Shown one piece after another: positions 1 to 8,491 of a DNA stretch of 64,000 nt (its first letter is position 1; each line of letters opens with the position of its first letter). The stretch is taken from the NCBI GenBank assembly GCA_964247725.1, contig CAXTVM010000007.1, positions 1 to 64,000 of the forward strand. The letters run 5' to 3'. Source of the DNA: Lichenicola sp964247725 (GTDB lineage Bacteria > Pseudomonadota > Alphaproteobacteria > Acetobacterales > Acetobacteraceae). Both the position numbers and the translations under genes were made by a program. The notes beneath the pieces are model-generated. The model was not told the origin of the DNA, searched no databases, and was given only the letters and a program-made list of their open reading frames with translations.

Positions 1-234
1 CTGTCCCGGCGCGGCGCGGCGCTGTTCCGGCTGGCCCGGGGTCGCGGGCTGTTCGGGGCTTCACCTTGTCCCACCGCCGATCCGATGTCGCCACTCCTGC
101 CGTGATCACAATACCGTGATGATGCGCAACCGTTTGTTTTGGAGGCTTTTTTGTTCATTTAATAACGCTAGCGGGCACTGGACCAGGTCGTTAGTGTCGT
201 GTGGACTGATAGAAGCTCGGTAGTCGAGGCAGCC
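1..234. other. Left-edge region upstream of the LuxR gene
   Basis: One plus-strand frame is open from base 1 to a TGA at 103-105 and could be the last 34 codons of a gene whose body lies outside the window. The peptide is Arg/Leu-rich and I do not recognise it, so this is weak. From about 120 the sequence becomes distinctly AT-richer, which suits a promoter for the regulator that follows. No RNA gene is seen. Confidence 0.3.
102..120. promoter_or_regulatory. Candidate operator (dyad) upstream of luxR-type gene
   Basis: The sequence holds an 8-bp palindrome GTGATCAC (102-109) and an overlapping inverted repeat ATCAC-N6-GTGAT (105-120). It lies about 115 bp before the chosen start of the LuxR-type regulator. 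LuxR proteins bind dyads of about 18-20 bp, so this could be an autoregulatory site. It is equally compatible with another dimeric regulator or with chance. Confidence 0.25.
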
Positions 235-1002
235 ATGTTGACGAATGGTACCGACCTGCGTGCCTTCCACGAGAAACTCGGCAGTCTCGCCGACAGCGTG
301 TCGATCCAGACCTTCTTCATGGAGCAGATCGAGCCGCTCGGCTTCCGCGACTTCGCCTACCACGTGATCCAGACCCCCGACATCGACAAGGTGGGCCTGA
401 AGCAGAGCGTCGGGATCTCGAGCTACGCCGACGACTGGACCCGGCACTACATCTCGAGCGGCTACGTCAACGACGATCCGGTGATCGCCAAGGTCTACGA
501 GGAGCGCACCCCCTTCATCTGGAGCGACTCGATCCAGTTCGACGACCTGTCCCGCAAGCAGCGCAAGCTCCTCGACGACGCCTGCGGCCTCGGCATCACC
601 AACGGCCTCACCGTGCCCCTGGTGTCGCGCGTCGGCGAGATCGCATCGCTCAGCCTGATCCCAGGAAAGCTTCCGGTCGAGGAGATGCGATCGCCGGAGA
701 TGATGAACCTGATCCACCTGCTCGCCCGCTACCTCCACGAGCACGCCTCGCGCATCGTCATCGAGGAGCGTTTGACCAACAGCTCGAAACGTCGGAAATC
801 ACTGTTGTCGCCCCGAGAGAGCGAGACGCTGACCTGGGTCGCGCGCGGCAAGTCGACGTGGGATATCGCCAAGATCCTCGAGATCTCCGAGAAGTCGGTC
901 GAGTTCCACCTCGACTCGGTAAAGCGCAAGCTGCAGGCGACCAACCGTACCCAGGCCGTGGTCAAGGCGATCGTGCTCGGCCTGATCACCTTCGCGCCCT
1001 GA
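235..1002 (+). CDS. LuxR-family quorum-sensing-type transcriptional regulator
   Basis: A 255-residue protein with the classic two-domain LuxR layout: an N-terminal autoinducer-binding domain (about 20-165) and a C-terminal LuxR helix-turn-helix (about 190-250, beginning LSPRE). All six pocket residues of TraR-type receptors are present at exact TraR spacing: W68, Y72, D81, P82, W96 and G124. It should therefore be able to bind an acyl-homoserine lactone, which is inference. No luxI-type synthase is present in the window, so this is an orphan regulator here. A GTG at 199 would add 12 residues, but the ATG at 235 gives the usual family N-terminus. It precedes the PPTase and the type II synthase operon, which are transcribed on the opposite strand; control of them is plausible but not shown. 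Confidence 0.88.
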   Translation: MLTNGTDLRAFHEKLGSLADSVSIQTFFMEQIEPLGFRDFAYHVIQTPDIDKVGLKQSVGISSYADDWTRHYISSGYVNDDPVIAKVYEERTPFIWSDSIQFDDLSRKQRKLLDDACGLGITNGLTVPLVSRVGEIASLSLIPGKLPVEEMRSPEMMNLIHLLARYLHEHASRIVIEERLTNSSKRRKSLLSPRESETLTWVARGKSTWDIAKILEISEKSVEFHLDSVKRKLQATNRTQAVVKAIVLGLITFAP

Positions 1003-1105
1003 TAGGGAGAAAAGGCAGAGGACCCCCTCACAGATTGTTTCCGGAGGCCGCGGCCTCTGGCGGGCCTGGGCAGAACCCAGCCTTCTTTCTTGGGGCCGGT
1101 TACCG

Positions 1106-1783
1106 TCACGGCGTCGCCAGCCATGCCACCGCTAGGCCGGCATCGTCCGCCACGTCCCGCCAAAGGTGCCATGGCCCCGGATAGGACGCGGGTGCCCGCA
1201 TCACGCCGAGCGGCTCCGGCCGCACTGCGAAGCCGTCGAACTCCAGCCGCAATCCGAGCCCTACCGCCTTCGACATCGCCTCCTTGAGCGTCCAGATCGC
1301 CAGCATCCGGTTCGGGGACGCCGCCTGGGCCGCCCACGCCCGCTCCTCCGGCGCCAGCATGCGCTCGATGCTCAGCCCGGCCCCGGGACGCAGCCGCTCG
1401 GCATCCACCCCGACCCGCCCTCCCGCCAGCACGGCGCACGCGGCGAGATCGCCGGTATGGGTCAGGCTCACATCCAGGTCGGCGTCCGGCGCCAGCAGGC
1501 GCGGCTTCTCGCCGATGCTGATGCGCAGCCGCACCGCATCCAGCGCCACGCCGAGCGAGGTCGCCACCGCGTGGCGCATCAGCCCGTGCGACAGCTCGAA
1601 CAGGCGCCGGTCGGCGTGCTGCCGCAACGCGCCGCACCGCAGTCGTTCCGCGTCGCCGAGCGTGGCCGAGAGCCGCTGCAGCGTCTCCGGCGCCACCATG
1701 TCCAGCCGCGCCGTGAACAGGCGGGGCGCCATGCCTCCCTGCCGCGGCAGGATGCGGTCGTCGATGCCGTTCATGCCCGTCAT
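1106..1783 (-). CDS. 4'-phosphopantetheinyl transferase (Sfp type)
   Basis: A 225-residue Sfp-like enzyme that would move 4'-phosphopantetheine from coenzyme A to the serine of a carrier protein. The family motifs are SLTHT (about 106-110), GVDAE (125-129, giving D127 and E129 as metal ligands) and WTLKEAMSK (164-172, giving E168 and K172). The length fits the single-chain pseudodimeric Sfp group rather than AcpS. The likely partner is the acyl carrier protein at 9608-9976, since both genes flank the same biosynthetic operon. The gene is separated from that operon by a small plus-strand gene and diverges from it, so it has its own promoter. Confidence 0.88.
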   Translation of the reverse strand: MTGMNGIDDRILPRQGGMAPRLFTARLDMVAPETLQRLSATLGDAERLRCGALRQHADRRLFELSHGLMRHAVATSLGVALDAVRLRISIGEKPRLLAPDADLDVSLTHTGDLAACAVLAGGRVGVDAERLRPGAGLSIERMLAPEERAWAAQAASPNRMLAIWTLKEAMSKAVGLGLRLEFDGFAVRPEPLGVMRAPASYPGPWHLWRDVADDAGLAVAWLATP

Positions 1784-1884
1784 GCTCCCCGTCGCTATCC
1801 TGGCCCGCCGCCGTCCCGGTGCTTGACCGATGGCGGCAAACCCCGGACGCTTGGCCTCGTCGCAGAACCCGATGGAACGAGAGC

Positions 1885-2196
1885 ATGAGCGCCATACAGC
1901 TTTCCCGTTGCGAGCATGACATCCATGCCGAGGCAGCGGAATTCAGTGGCAGCAGCTTCAGCGAGGTAAGCCTGCAGCAATCCAGCTTCGACCTGGTGAC
2001 GTTCAGCGGAGCCACCTTCAGCAAGGTGGCCTTCGACGGCTGCCGGTTCGACGAGGTGCGTTTCGACAACGCACGGATGGAACGCGTGAGCTTCAAGGAC
2101 GTCCGGCTGTCGGAACAGAATCTGACCGGCCTGACCATCGAGGGCATCCCAGCCTCCGACCTGCTGCGGGCGTGGCGGGCCGCGAACCCCACCTGA
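1885..2196 (+). CDS. Small pentapeptide-repeat-like protein
   Basis: A 103-residue acidic protein whose middle (about 18-75) is a run of five-residue units with a central Phe/Leu and small or polar neighbours (FSEVS, FDLVT, FSGAT, FSKVA, FDGCR, FDEVR). This is the pattern of pentapeptide-repeat beta-helices. The C-terminal stretch is not repetitive and ends in a short helix-like tail. The ATG at 1885 follows GGAACGAGAG, a plausible ribosome binding site; upstream in-frame sequence looks non-coding. It sits between the PPTase and the synthase operon on the opposite strand. Its role is unknown; such proteins are often DNA mimics or structural proteins. Confidence 0.6.
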   Translation: MSAIQLSRCEHDIHAEAAEFSGSSFSEVSLQQSSFDLVTFSGATFSKVAFDGCRFDEVRFDNARMERVSFKDVRLSEQNLTGLTIEGIPASDLLRAWRAANPT

Positions 2197-2305
2197 CGGC
2201 TCTGGGAAAGACCAGGGCGTCACGCGAGAGCTTGCCCGCGCGCGACGCCCTGGACCGCTCGAGGCGAAGCCAGGTCTTCTCTTCCGAAGCTCACCGGTTG
2301 GGCCT

Positions 2306-2875
2306 TCACGCCGCCGCAAGGGCAGGTCCGACCCGACCCGCCATCCGGCGCCGGGCCAGTGCCGGATAGCGGTCGGTGAACAGCATCGCCGCTATGATCA
2401 GGCCGTAGCACAGGCCGGGCGTCGCCGCATCGCCCAGCGGCGACAGCGCCGCGATCGCCGCATCCAGCAGGAACACCGACGACCAGGCCAGCGACACCAC
2501 GCGGTTGATGGCGACGAACCCGGGATGGGTCCAGAACTCGGTCGGCACGGACAACTTCGCCTGCGCCATCGAGAAGGGACGACGCAGCGCCAGGCTCAGG
2601 AAGCCGGTGACGGCGAAGGTGGCATAGAACGATGCGGTGGCGTTGCGGTCGAGCCAACGGGTCAGGCCGAGCCCGTCATTGACCAGGAACGCCGCCAGCA
2701 GCGTTAGTCCGGCCCACGAGATCCAGTTGCCGCTGCGCAGGGCCCGCCAGTTGAGCGCCACATGCAGCCCCAGCAGCACGGCCCAGCTCGCCGCCGCCCA
2801 ATCCGCCGGCAGCAGCCGCGCGATCAGCGCGATCATCAGCAGCGGCAGCGCCCCCTTGATCATACGTTTCAGCAT
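2306..2875 (-). CDS. Integral membrane protein, last gene of the synthase operon
   Basis: A 189-residue protein with about five or six hydrophobic segments (near 9-26, 29-43, 54-67, 84-98, 124-142 and 150-168) separated by short charged loops. A ribosome binding site (AGGA) lies about 9 bases before the ATG. I do not recognise a specific family. It is the last gene of the minus-strand operon, 27 bases after the preceding small membrane protein. It may be an export or accessory component for the operon's product, but this rests on position only. Confidence 0.6.
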   Translation of the reverse strand: MLKRMIKGALPLLMIALIARLLPADWAAASWAVLLGLHVALNWRALRSGNWISWAGLTLLAAFLVNDGLGLTRWLDRNATASFYATFAVTGFLSLALRRPFSMAQAKLSVPTEFWTHPGFVAINRVVSLAWSSVFLLDAAIAALSPLGDAATPGLCYGLIIAAMLFTDRYPALARRRMAGRVGPALAAA

Positions 2876-2902
2876 CAGGACGATCCTTTCGAGTCTGTCG
2901 TT

Positions 2903-3448
2903 TCAAAGCCAGCAACCGGCAGCGTTGCGGTCGACCATCGTGCCGGACGCGGCGGGGGACGCGCGCAGGCCGCCCTCCAGATGCCCGAGCGTCATGCCCA
3001 GCAGCGCGCCGGTGGCGAGGCCCGACAGCGCGCCGTAGAGGATCGGATAGCCGGCCATCGCCACCAGCGACGGCTCGCGCGCCGCCGTGACCCCGAGCGC
3101 GTAACGGATCGCAAAGCCGCACAGCGACAGCAGCAGCACCGCCGGCGTGCCCGGTCGGATCAGCGTGGTGGTGGAGCGCTCCAGCAGCAGGCCGGGCGTC
3201 CGCCGGAAATGCCGCCAGGCGGGTATCAGCGTCGCCAGCGTGGACCCCGCCAGGCCGGCATAGGCGGCGATGCCGGCGCCGAACTGATGGCGGATCGCCA
3301 CGATCGACCAGATCGAGAAGACGGCCGGCAGGATCAGCGCCTTCCGCACCGTGATCCGGGTCTCGGTCATCGCCGAGACGCCGCGCTCCAGGAGAAAGAC
3401 GAGCACGCCCCAGACCCAGAGGGGCGTGTCGGAGAGGATGTCGGTCAC
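2903..3448 (-). CDS. Small inner-membrane protein (DUF6622-like)
   Basis: A 181-residue protein starting at a GTG with AAGGAA six bases upstream; the longer in-frame extension is Arg-rich shadow sequence. The N-terminus reads TDILSDTPLWVWGVLVFLL, a signature I associate with the DUF6622 family of four- to five-helix membrane proteins. Hydrophobic stretches continue near 33-50, 58-75, 98-118 and 128-150. No catalytic motif is visible. It is the second-last gene of the synthase operon, so a role in handling or exporting the product is possible but unsupported beyond position. Confidence 0.6.
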   Translation of the reverse strand: MTDILSDTPLWVWGVLVFLLERGVSAMTETRITVRKALILPAVFSIWSIVAIRHQFGAGIAAYAGLAGSTLATLIPAWRHFRRTPGLLLERSTTTLIRPGTPAVLLLSLCGFAIRYALGVTAAREPSLVAMAGYPILYGALSGLATGALLGMTLGHLEGGLRASPAASGTMVDRNAAGCWL

Positions 3449-3513
3449 GATCGGTTCCTTTCGTTTGAACGCGTGTCGGTATGGTGGCTGGATCGGGTCC
3501 GGTCGCCTGCCCC

Positions 3514-3912
3514 TCAGTCGTCCGCGTCCAGGGTGGCGTCGTCCGGTTCGTCGGCGCGTGCCAGCGTCGCCTGCAGGCAGATCTGTCCGGTCTCGTCCGA
3601 GACCCGGATGCGGCGTCGGAGCCCGGTGTCGCCCAGCACCTCGAGTGCGGTGCACGAGAACCGGCTGCCCAGCACGAACGGTCGCTGGAACCGCACGTCC
3701 TGCGCGTTGACCCAGCAGGTCGCGGCCTCGTCCGGGTCCGGACTGGTCTGTCGCCAGACGAAGTCGAGCACCTGCGATCCCGGCGCGATCGGAAACCCCG
3801 GGAAGTGCTCGGCCAGCAGGACGTGCTCGGCGTTGACGGTGAACTCGAACTTGAGCCGGCTGCCGCCCGCTGCGCGGACGAACAGCGCGATCGGTGCGGC
3901 GTCAGGCTGCAT
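3514..3912 (-). CDS. Hotdog-fold (3R)-hydroxyacyl-ACP dehydratase-like protein
   Basis: A 132-residue protein resembling FabZ/ApeI-type hotdog dehydratases. The central stretch EHFPGFPIAPGSQVLDF (about 35-51) matches the family motif in which H-F-P-G-x-P-x-x-P-G carries the catalytic histidine and the tight turn. It would remove water from 3-hydroxyacyl-ACP to give an enoyl-ACP. The ATG at 3912 overlaps the end of the preceding gene by 11 bases, showing translational coupling. Together with the ketoreductase at the start of the operon it supplies the dehydration step. The usual partner acidic residue on the long helix is not certain by eye. Confidence 0.72.
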   Translation of the reverse strand: MQPDAAPIALFVRAAGGSRLKFEFTVNAEHVLLAEHFPGFPIAPGSQVLDFVWRQTSPDPDEAATCWVNAQDVRFQRPFVLGSRFSCTALEVLGDTGLRRRIRVSDETGQICLQATLARADEPDDATLDADD

Positions 3913-4360
3913 CGGACATCTCCGTGACCTGCAGCGACGCCACCACGACCTCCGCCCGGACCCCCGGTGACAGCCCCGCATAGGTGGCGGCCAGCGTATC
4001 GGTCACCCGCCCGTCGGTGCCGGCGGGGATGTCGGGCATCGGAATCACGCTCACGGTGACGCGCGTCGTGTTGCCGAACACGATGCCGGCGCCCTCGATC
4101 CGGTAGGCGGTGGACACCGCCATCGGCGTCACCTCGAGTTTCTTGATCGCGACCGGCAGGACGCGCGGCGGCGTCTCGATCCCGTCGGCCATGGCGCGAC
4201 GTCCGACGCGGACGCAGAACTGGTTGATCCCCTCCATCAGCAGGAAGGCCGGATTGCCGATCTGGTAGTCCGCATAGCGGCTGAGATCGAGGGTCGCGGT
4301 CGCCGTCGCCGTTCCGGCGTCGTAACGCAGCGGGCCGCAGATCGAGAGAAAGTTCCTCAT
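3902..4360 (-). CDS. Hypothetical protein, possibly a second hotdog-fold protein
   Basis: A 152-residue protein with alternating beta-rich segments and one helix-like stretch near 38-50 (FLLMEGINQFCVRVG), an order that would suit a hotdog fold. No clear catalytic His/Asp or His/Glu pair is evident, and I cannot place it in a named family. It overlaps the FabZ-like gene downstream by 11 bases, so the two are probably co-translated and might form a heterodimer like other split dehydratases. The start ATG is 25 bases after the ligase stop codon. Confidence 0.5.
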   Translation of the reverse strand: MRNFLSICGPLRYDAGTATATATLDLSRYADYQIGNPAFLLMEGINQFCVRVGRRAMADGIETPPRVLPVAIKKLEVTPMAVSTAYRIEGAGIVFGNTTRVTVSVIPMPDIPAGTDGRVTDTLAATYAGLSPGVRAEVVVASLQVTEMSDAA

Positions 4361-4385
4361 GATGGTCGCTCCTGTCGGACGGATG

Positions 4386-5672
4386 TCAGGTCCTGTCGTC
4401 GATGATGATCTTCTGCTTCTGACGCGGCGTCAGCGTGAACTGTTCCGGCGGGCGGCATTCCACCAGCACGTCGCCGGCATCCTTGTCGATCGCCTCCCTC
4501 AGCTCGGGGATCAGCAGCAGGCCGTCGCGCATCCGCGCGCAGGCGGCCGAGTCGTTCGCATCGCCGAACAAGGTAACCGTCAGGATGTCGCGGCCGATCC
4601 CGTCGGTGGTGAGCCGGATCTCGATCTCGGGCTCCGCGAGGCCGGAGGTGCGGGCGATCGAGCCCTGCACGCACGACAGCCCGATCAGGTTGCCCATGAA
4701 GTTGAAGTCGCGTCCGGTCCGCTCGACGCCGCGCAGCAGCACGGTGTCGCCGACCTGGGTGAGCAGGGTCCGGTCGCCGGTCGCGTAGCGCAGGATCGGC
4801 ACCGTCTGCGTGGCGTCGAGGCCGGTGACCAGCAGGCGGTCCTGCGCGTCGGTCTCCAGGAAATAGGCGCCGCGCTGGACCTCGTAGACGCCGGCGGTCG
4901 CGGTCTCGATGCCCATGAAGCCGGTCTCCGACAGGCCGTACAGCCCGACGATGCGCGCCTCTGGAAACACGCTGGCGACGAGGGCCCGCTTGGCCGCGCC
5001 GAAACCCTCGCCGGTATAGAGGATGCGCCGGATCGGCAGATGCCGGCCGGTCATCCGCAGCACGTTGGCGAGCTGAACGATGGAGCTGGGGGTCCCGGCG
5101 AGCGCGTTGACGCCGCATCCGCGCAGGAAGTCGACCTGCACCCAGGGCGCCTCTGCCGGCAGGGTGCCGACCGGCACGATGGTCGACTGGCAGGCCTCCA
5201 GCATCTTGTTGATGCCATGGTGCAGGATCGAGAAGTGGCCGACCATGAACAGGTTGGCGAATACGTCGCCCGGTCCGGCGTGGCCGCGCTGGCGCAGCGT
5301 CCGGATCAGGGCTACCTCCTGCTCGCTGGCGCCCACGCCCCGCGCCGGGATCCGCGACAGCACCAGCTTGCTCTTGCCGGTGGTGCCGCTCGAGCCGCCG
5401 ACATAGACCGCATTGGTGCCGCGGCCGGCATAGGCGGCGAGTGCGATCCGTGCGTAGTCGGGCCCGCTCATGGGCGACACCGCGCTGCGGAAGTCGTCCA
5501 GGTCGGTGATCGTGGGCGGCGTTCCGGTCCGGCCGGCGAGCGTCCACCAGCGGGCCAGGATCGGCGCCACCGAAGCGGCGTCGAAGCCGCTGTCGGTCAC
5601 CGTGGAGCCGCCCCCTCCGTCGGCGGAATCGATGTCGGGCGCGAGCCGCCCGATCGGCGTGATGCTGTTCAT
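4386..5672 (-). CDS. Adenylate-forming enzyme, PaaK-like (ANL superfamily)
   Basis: A 428-residue protein of about the length of phenylacetate-CoA ligase-type enzymes. The P-loop-like motif GGSSGTTGKSK lies near residues 92-102 and an A5-like region GLYGLSETG near 252-260. An RYATGDR motif (about 313-319) is also present. The C-terminus ends in a Lys-rich RQKQKIIID, which may supply the catalytic lysine, though the C-terminal domain is short. It would activate a carboxylic acid as acyl-AMP and pass it to CoA or a carrier protein; the substrate is unknown. Only one base separates its ATG from the stop of the preceding ligase gene, so the two are coupled. Confidence 0.72.
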   Translation of the reverse strand: MNSITPIGRLAPDIDSADGGGGSTVTDSGFDAASVAPILARWWTLAGRTGTPPTITDLDDFRSAVSPMSGPDYARIALAAYAGRGTNAVYVGGSSGTTGKSKLVLSRIPARGVGASEQEVALIRTLRQRGHAGPGDVFANLFMVGHFSILHHGINKMLEACQSTIVPVGTLPAEAPWVQVDFLRGCGVNALAGTPSSIVQLANVLRMTGRHLPIRRILYTGEGFGAAKRALVASVFPEARIVGLYGLSETGFMGIETATAGVYEVQRGAYFLETDAQDRLLVTGLDATQTVPILRYATGDRTLLTQVGDTVLLRGVERTGRDFNFMGNLIGLSCVQGSIARTSGLAEPEIEIRLTTDGIGRDILTVTLFGDANDSAACARMRDGLLLIPELREAIDKDAGDVLVECRPPEQFTLTPRQKQKIIIDDRT

Positions 5673-5673
5673 G

Positions 5674-7131
5674 TCACACGGTCTCCTCTGTGATGGTTCG
5701 GCACAGTGCGCGGGTATCGAGCTTGCCGGTCTCGGTCCGCGGCAGGCGGTCCAGGAAGCGCAGCCGCACCGTCTGGGCGGGCAGCAGCAGCGCCAGGAGG
5801 TCGGCGATCGCGGCGCCGCGCGCGGACTGCACCTCCGGGTCCTCGGTCTCGACGAACAGGAACAGCGCGCCGGCGTCGGACTTGGCGTAGCCCACGCCCG
5901 ACACCCCCTCGATGGTCAGCAGCCCGTCCGCGACGGCGCGCAACGAGACCAGCTGGCCGCTGATCTTGAGGGTGTGAGCCGTGCGCCCGCCCCATTTGTG
6001 CAGCCCGTCCCAGTCGCGCTGGAAATGGTCGCCGCTCGCGATCCATTCCGGTGCCGCTTCGATCGAGAGGTCCCGCCGCAACAGCCCCCGCATCGCGAAC
6101 GGCGTGCTGTAGAGCAGCGGGCCCACGCCCTGGCTGCTCGGCTCCTGCACCCGGGTCTGGATGTCGGGATGCACCGGATAGCCGGGTGCGATGATGCCGT
6201 CATGCTCGAAACGGTCGAACGACTGGATCCGGGTGACCTCGAGCGCGAACAGCCTCGGTCCCGACTCCGTCTGGCCGAAATTGTTCCACAGCCGACCGCA
6301 GAACGGCCGCAGTCCCAGCACCTGCGGCACCGTGATCCGGTCCGATGCGTTGAGCAGGCGCAAGCCCCCCGCCCGGAACCGCAGCCGGCCCCACTCCTCG
6401 GCGAGCGCCCCGCTCCAATCGCCCAGCACCGGCAGCACGGTGATGCCGCGCCGCTCCGCCTCGACCGCCATCACGCGCGGGTTGCTGAAGTCGACATAGT
6501 CGATCGCGCTGTCCGAGTGCAGCGCGCAGAGCGTGGTCGACAGCCCGTACATGTAGGTGATCGGGAACGCGCACAGGCTGCGGTCGCTGCGGTCCAGCTC
6601 GAGATAGTCGGCGACGATGCGCGCGTTCGCGACCAGGCGGGTCTCGTCGTAGACGATGCGCTTCGGGGTGCCGGTGGTGCCGGACGAACAGAACACCAAG
6701 CGCGCGGCCTCGGCGGCGGGCGGCGTCGCCTGGACCGGTACCGCCGCTGCCGGCTGGGCCGCCGGCTCGGCGGCGAGCGGCACGCGCAGCACCTGCCATC
6801 CGCGCAGCGGCTGCGGCTCGGGCCGGTTGTCCGCCAGCACGCAGACGACCGGGCCGCCGCCGATGCTGGCGGCCAGGAAGTCGCCGAGCGTACGGGGCGT
6901 CACCACCGCGGCCAGCAGGCCCTGATGCGACGCCAGCATGAACCAGCACAGCGCCTCCAGCGGGGTGAAGGCCAGGAACACCACGAGGCGTCGGTCGGCC
7001 TTGCCGTCCAGTTGCGGGCGGAGTGCGGCGGCGGCGCGTCCGACGCGCAGGCTGGCCTCGGCGGCATCGAGCAGCTCGCCGCGATAGCGCGCCTGCCAGC
7101 CCGTTCTGAGGAGGAATTCATGGATCCTCAT
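5674..7131 (-). CDS. AMP-dependent acyl ligase (ANL superfamily)
   Basis: A 485-residue protein with the standard adenylation motifs: P-loop CSSGTTGTPK (about 148-157), NNFGQTESG (A5-like), SGDHF (A7-like), an A8-like WGGRTAHTLKISGQ and the C-terminal PRTETGK with K470 as probable catalytic lysine. It resembles ligases of aryl-polyene-type clusters that load a starter acid onto the carrier protein, but the substrate is unknown. The ATG at 7131 follows a GAGGGG site that overlaps the stop of the ketosynthase gene, eight bases upstream. The much longer open frame through this start is an artefact that runs antisense-like into the ketosynthase gene in another frame. Confidence 0.8.
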   Translation of the reverse strand: MRIHEFLLRTGWQARYRGELLDAAEASLRVGRAAAALRPQLDGKADRRLVVFLAFTPLEALCWFMLASHQGLLAAVVTPRTLGDFLAASIGGGPVVCVLADNRPEPQPLRGWQVLRVPLAAEPAAQPAAAVPVQATPPAAEAARLVFCSSGTTGTPKRIVYDETRLVANARIVADYLELDRSDRSLCAFPITYMYGLSTTLCALHSDSAIDYVDFSNPRVMAVEAERRGITVLPVLGDWSGALAEEWGRLRFRAGGLRLLNASDRITVPQVLGLRPFCGRLWNNFGQTESGPRLFALEVTRIQSFDRFEHDGIIAPGYPVHPDIQTRVQEPSSQGVGPLLYSTPFAMRGLLRRDLSIEAAPEWIASGDHFQRDWDGLHKWGGRTAHTLKISGQLVSLRAVADGLLTIEGVSGVGYAKSDAGALFLFVETEDPEVQSARGAAIADLLALLLPAQTVRLRFLDRLPRTETGKLDTRALCRTITEETV

Positions 7132-7139
7132 GACACCCC

Positions 7140-8429
7140 TCACGCCGCCATGCGCGGGTTCTGCAGCACCATCGACGCCGCCAGCCCGCCCATGCCAAAC
7201 GAGTTCTTCAGCACGGTGTCGACGCGGCCGTGGATCGTGCGGCGCGCGAGCGGCATCGAGATCCGGGCATCGACATCGTCGAGGTTGCGGATCGCGGGGA
7301 TGAAGTCGTCGCGGAAACTGCCGATGACGCCCATGATCTCCATGGCCCCGGCCGACGCGATCAGGTGCCCGTGCAGCGACTTGGCCGCCGTCACCGGCGG
7401 CACCGGCACGTTGCCGAACACCTTGCCGATGGCGCCGGCCTCGTGCACGTCGTTCAACTGCGTGGACGTGCCGTGCGCGTTGATGCAGGAGATGTCGGAC
7501 GGCGTGAGCCCGGCCGACGCCAGTGCCCGCCGCATGCACAGCGCCATCTCGAGGTCCTGGCTGTGCGGCGCCACGATGTGCTCGGCGCTGAGTGCCGCAC
7601 CATAGCCGAGCAGCCGCGCATGCCGGGTGCCGCCGCGCCTGAGGATCGCATCCTCGCGCTCCAGGACGAACAGCACCGATCCCTCCGCCGGCACGAAGCC
7701 CGAGCGCCTGGCATCGAACGGTCGCGACCGCTCCGGCCCATCCAGCTGCGTGTCGGTGCAGACCGCGCCGATGCCTTCGAGATGGGCGAGGTTGAGCGGC
7801 GTCACCTTGGCCGACACCCCGCCGACGATGGCGGCGTCGATCCGATCCTCCTGGATCGCGGTCATCGCCATGCCGATCGCCTGCAGCGACGCCGAGCACA
7901 GTCCGACATGGCAGCGCGTATAGCCGCCGAACGGCAGCATCCGGTGCATCGCCCGCACCACCGTGGTCACATCGAGGTCGAGCAGCTCGGACACCCGGAA
8001 ATGCTCGATCGCGGCGTTGATGAGCTTTTCGCGGTCGTTGCCGTTCTCGACGCCCAGCCGCTCCATGAACTCGATGCAGCGCTGCAGGTCGGCCGCCGGC
8101 TCGTCGACCCCGATCACGCAGCCGATCCGGTCCGCCGCATAGCCGTCGAGCGGATTGAACTCGGCCAGCAGGCGGCCCATCGCGGTCTCGGCGTAGAGGA
8201 TCTCGCCCGGCCGCACCACCTGGCCCGGCCGTGCGCGTGGCCAGCGGATGTTCTCGTTGCCGAGATCGGGCATCCCGGCCCACCGGGTCGAGAGCGAGCC
8301 GGTGGGGAACTTGGTGATCGGCTTGATGCCGGTGCGGCTCTCGTAGAGTGCGCCGGTGACGTCGTCGAGCGTGTCGCCGAGCGGCGTCACACCACCGACG
8401 GCGCTGATGCAGACGGGACTGTTCGACAT
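7140..8429 (-). CDS. Beta-ketoacyl-ACP synthase (FabF-like, catalytically complete)
   Basis: A 429-residue thiolase-fold ketosynthase performing decarboxylative condensation of malonyl-ACP with an acyl chain. The catalytic residues are in place: Cys178 in GLCSAS, His319 in NAHGTST, Lys350 and His355 in AAKSLHGH; the GFVPAEG motif (244-250) is also present. The nucleophile context (LCSAS rather than ACSSS) is unusual. Start is the ATG at 8429, where the protein begins with the typical CISAVGGVTPLG. It is preceded at 62 bases by a second ketosynthase-like gene lacking key residues, so the two probably form a ketosynthase/chain-length-factor-type heterodimer. Confidence 0.87.
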   Translation of the reverse strand: MSNSPVCISAVGGVTPLGDTLDDVTGALYESRTGIKPITKFPTGSLSTRWAGMPDLGNENIRWPRARPGQVVRPGEILYAETAMGRLLAEFNPLDGYAADRIGCVIGVDEPAADLQRCIEFMERLGVENGNDREKLINAAIEHFRVSELLDLDVTTVVRAMHRMLPFGGYTRCHVGLCSASLQAIGMAMTAIQEDRIDAAIVGGVSAKVTPLNLAHLEGIGAVCTDTQLDGPERSRPFDARRSGFVPAEGSVLFVLEREDAILRRGGTRHARLLGYGAALSAEHIVAPHSQDLEMALCMRRALASAGLTPSDISCINAHGTSTQLNDVHEAGAIGKVFGNVPVPPVTAAKSLHGHLIASAGAMEIMGVIGSFRDDFIPAIRNLDDVDARISMPLARRTIHGRVDTVLKNSFGMGGLAASMVLQNPRMAA

Positions 8430-8491
8430 GATTGCGTTCCGATACCGTAACAATAGGCGTTGTGGACGGGCGAGGGTAGGCGGGGTCGGCC

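Noticed and set aside
5674..8283. An apparent 869-residue fusion with the ligase.
   Set aside because: The N-terminal 384 residues are an out-of-frame reading of the ketosynthase gene. The ligase starts at 7131 with a good ribosome site.
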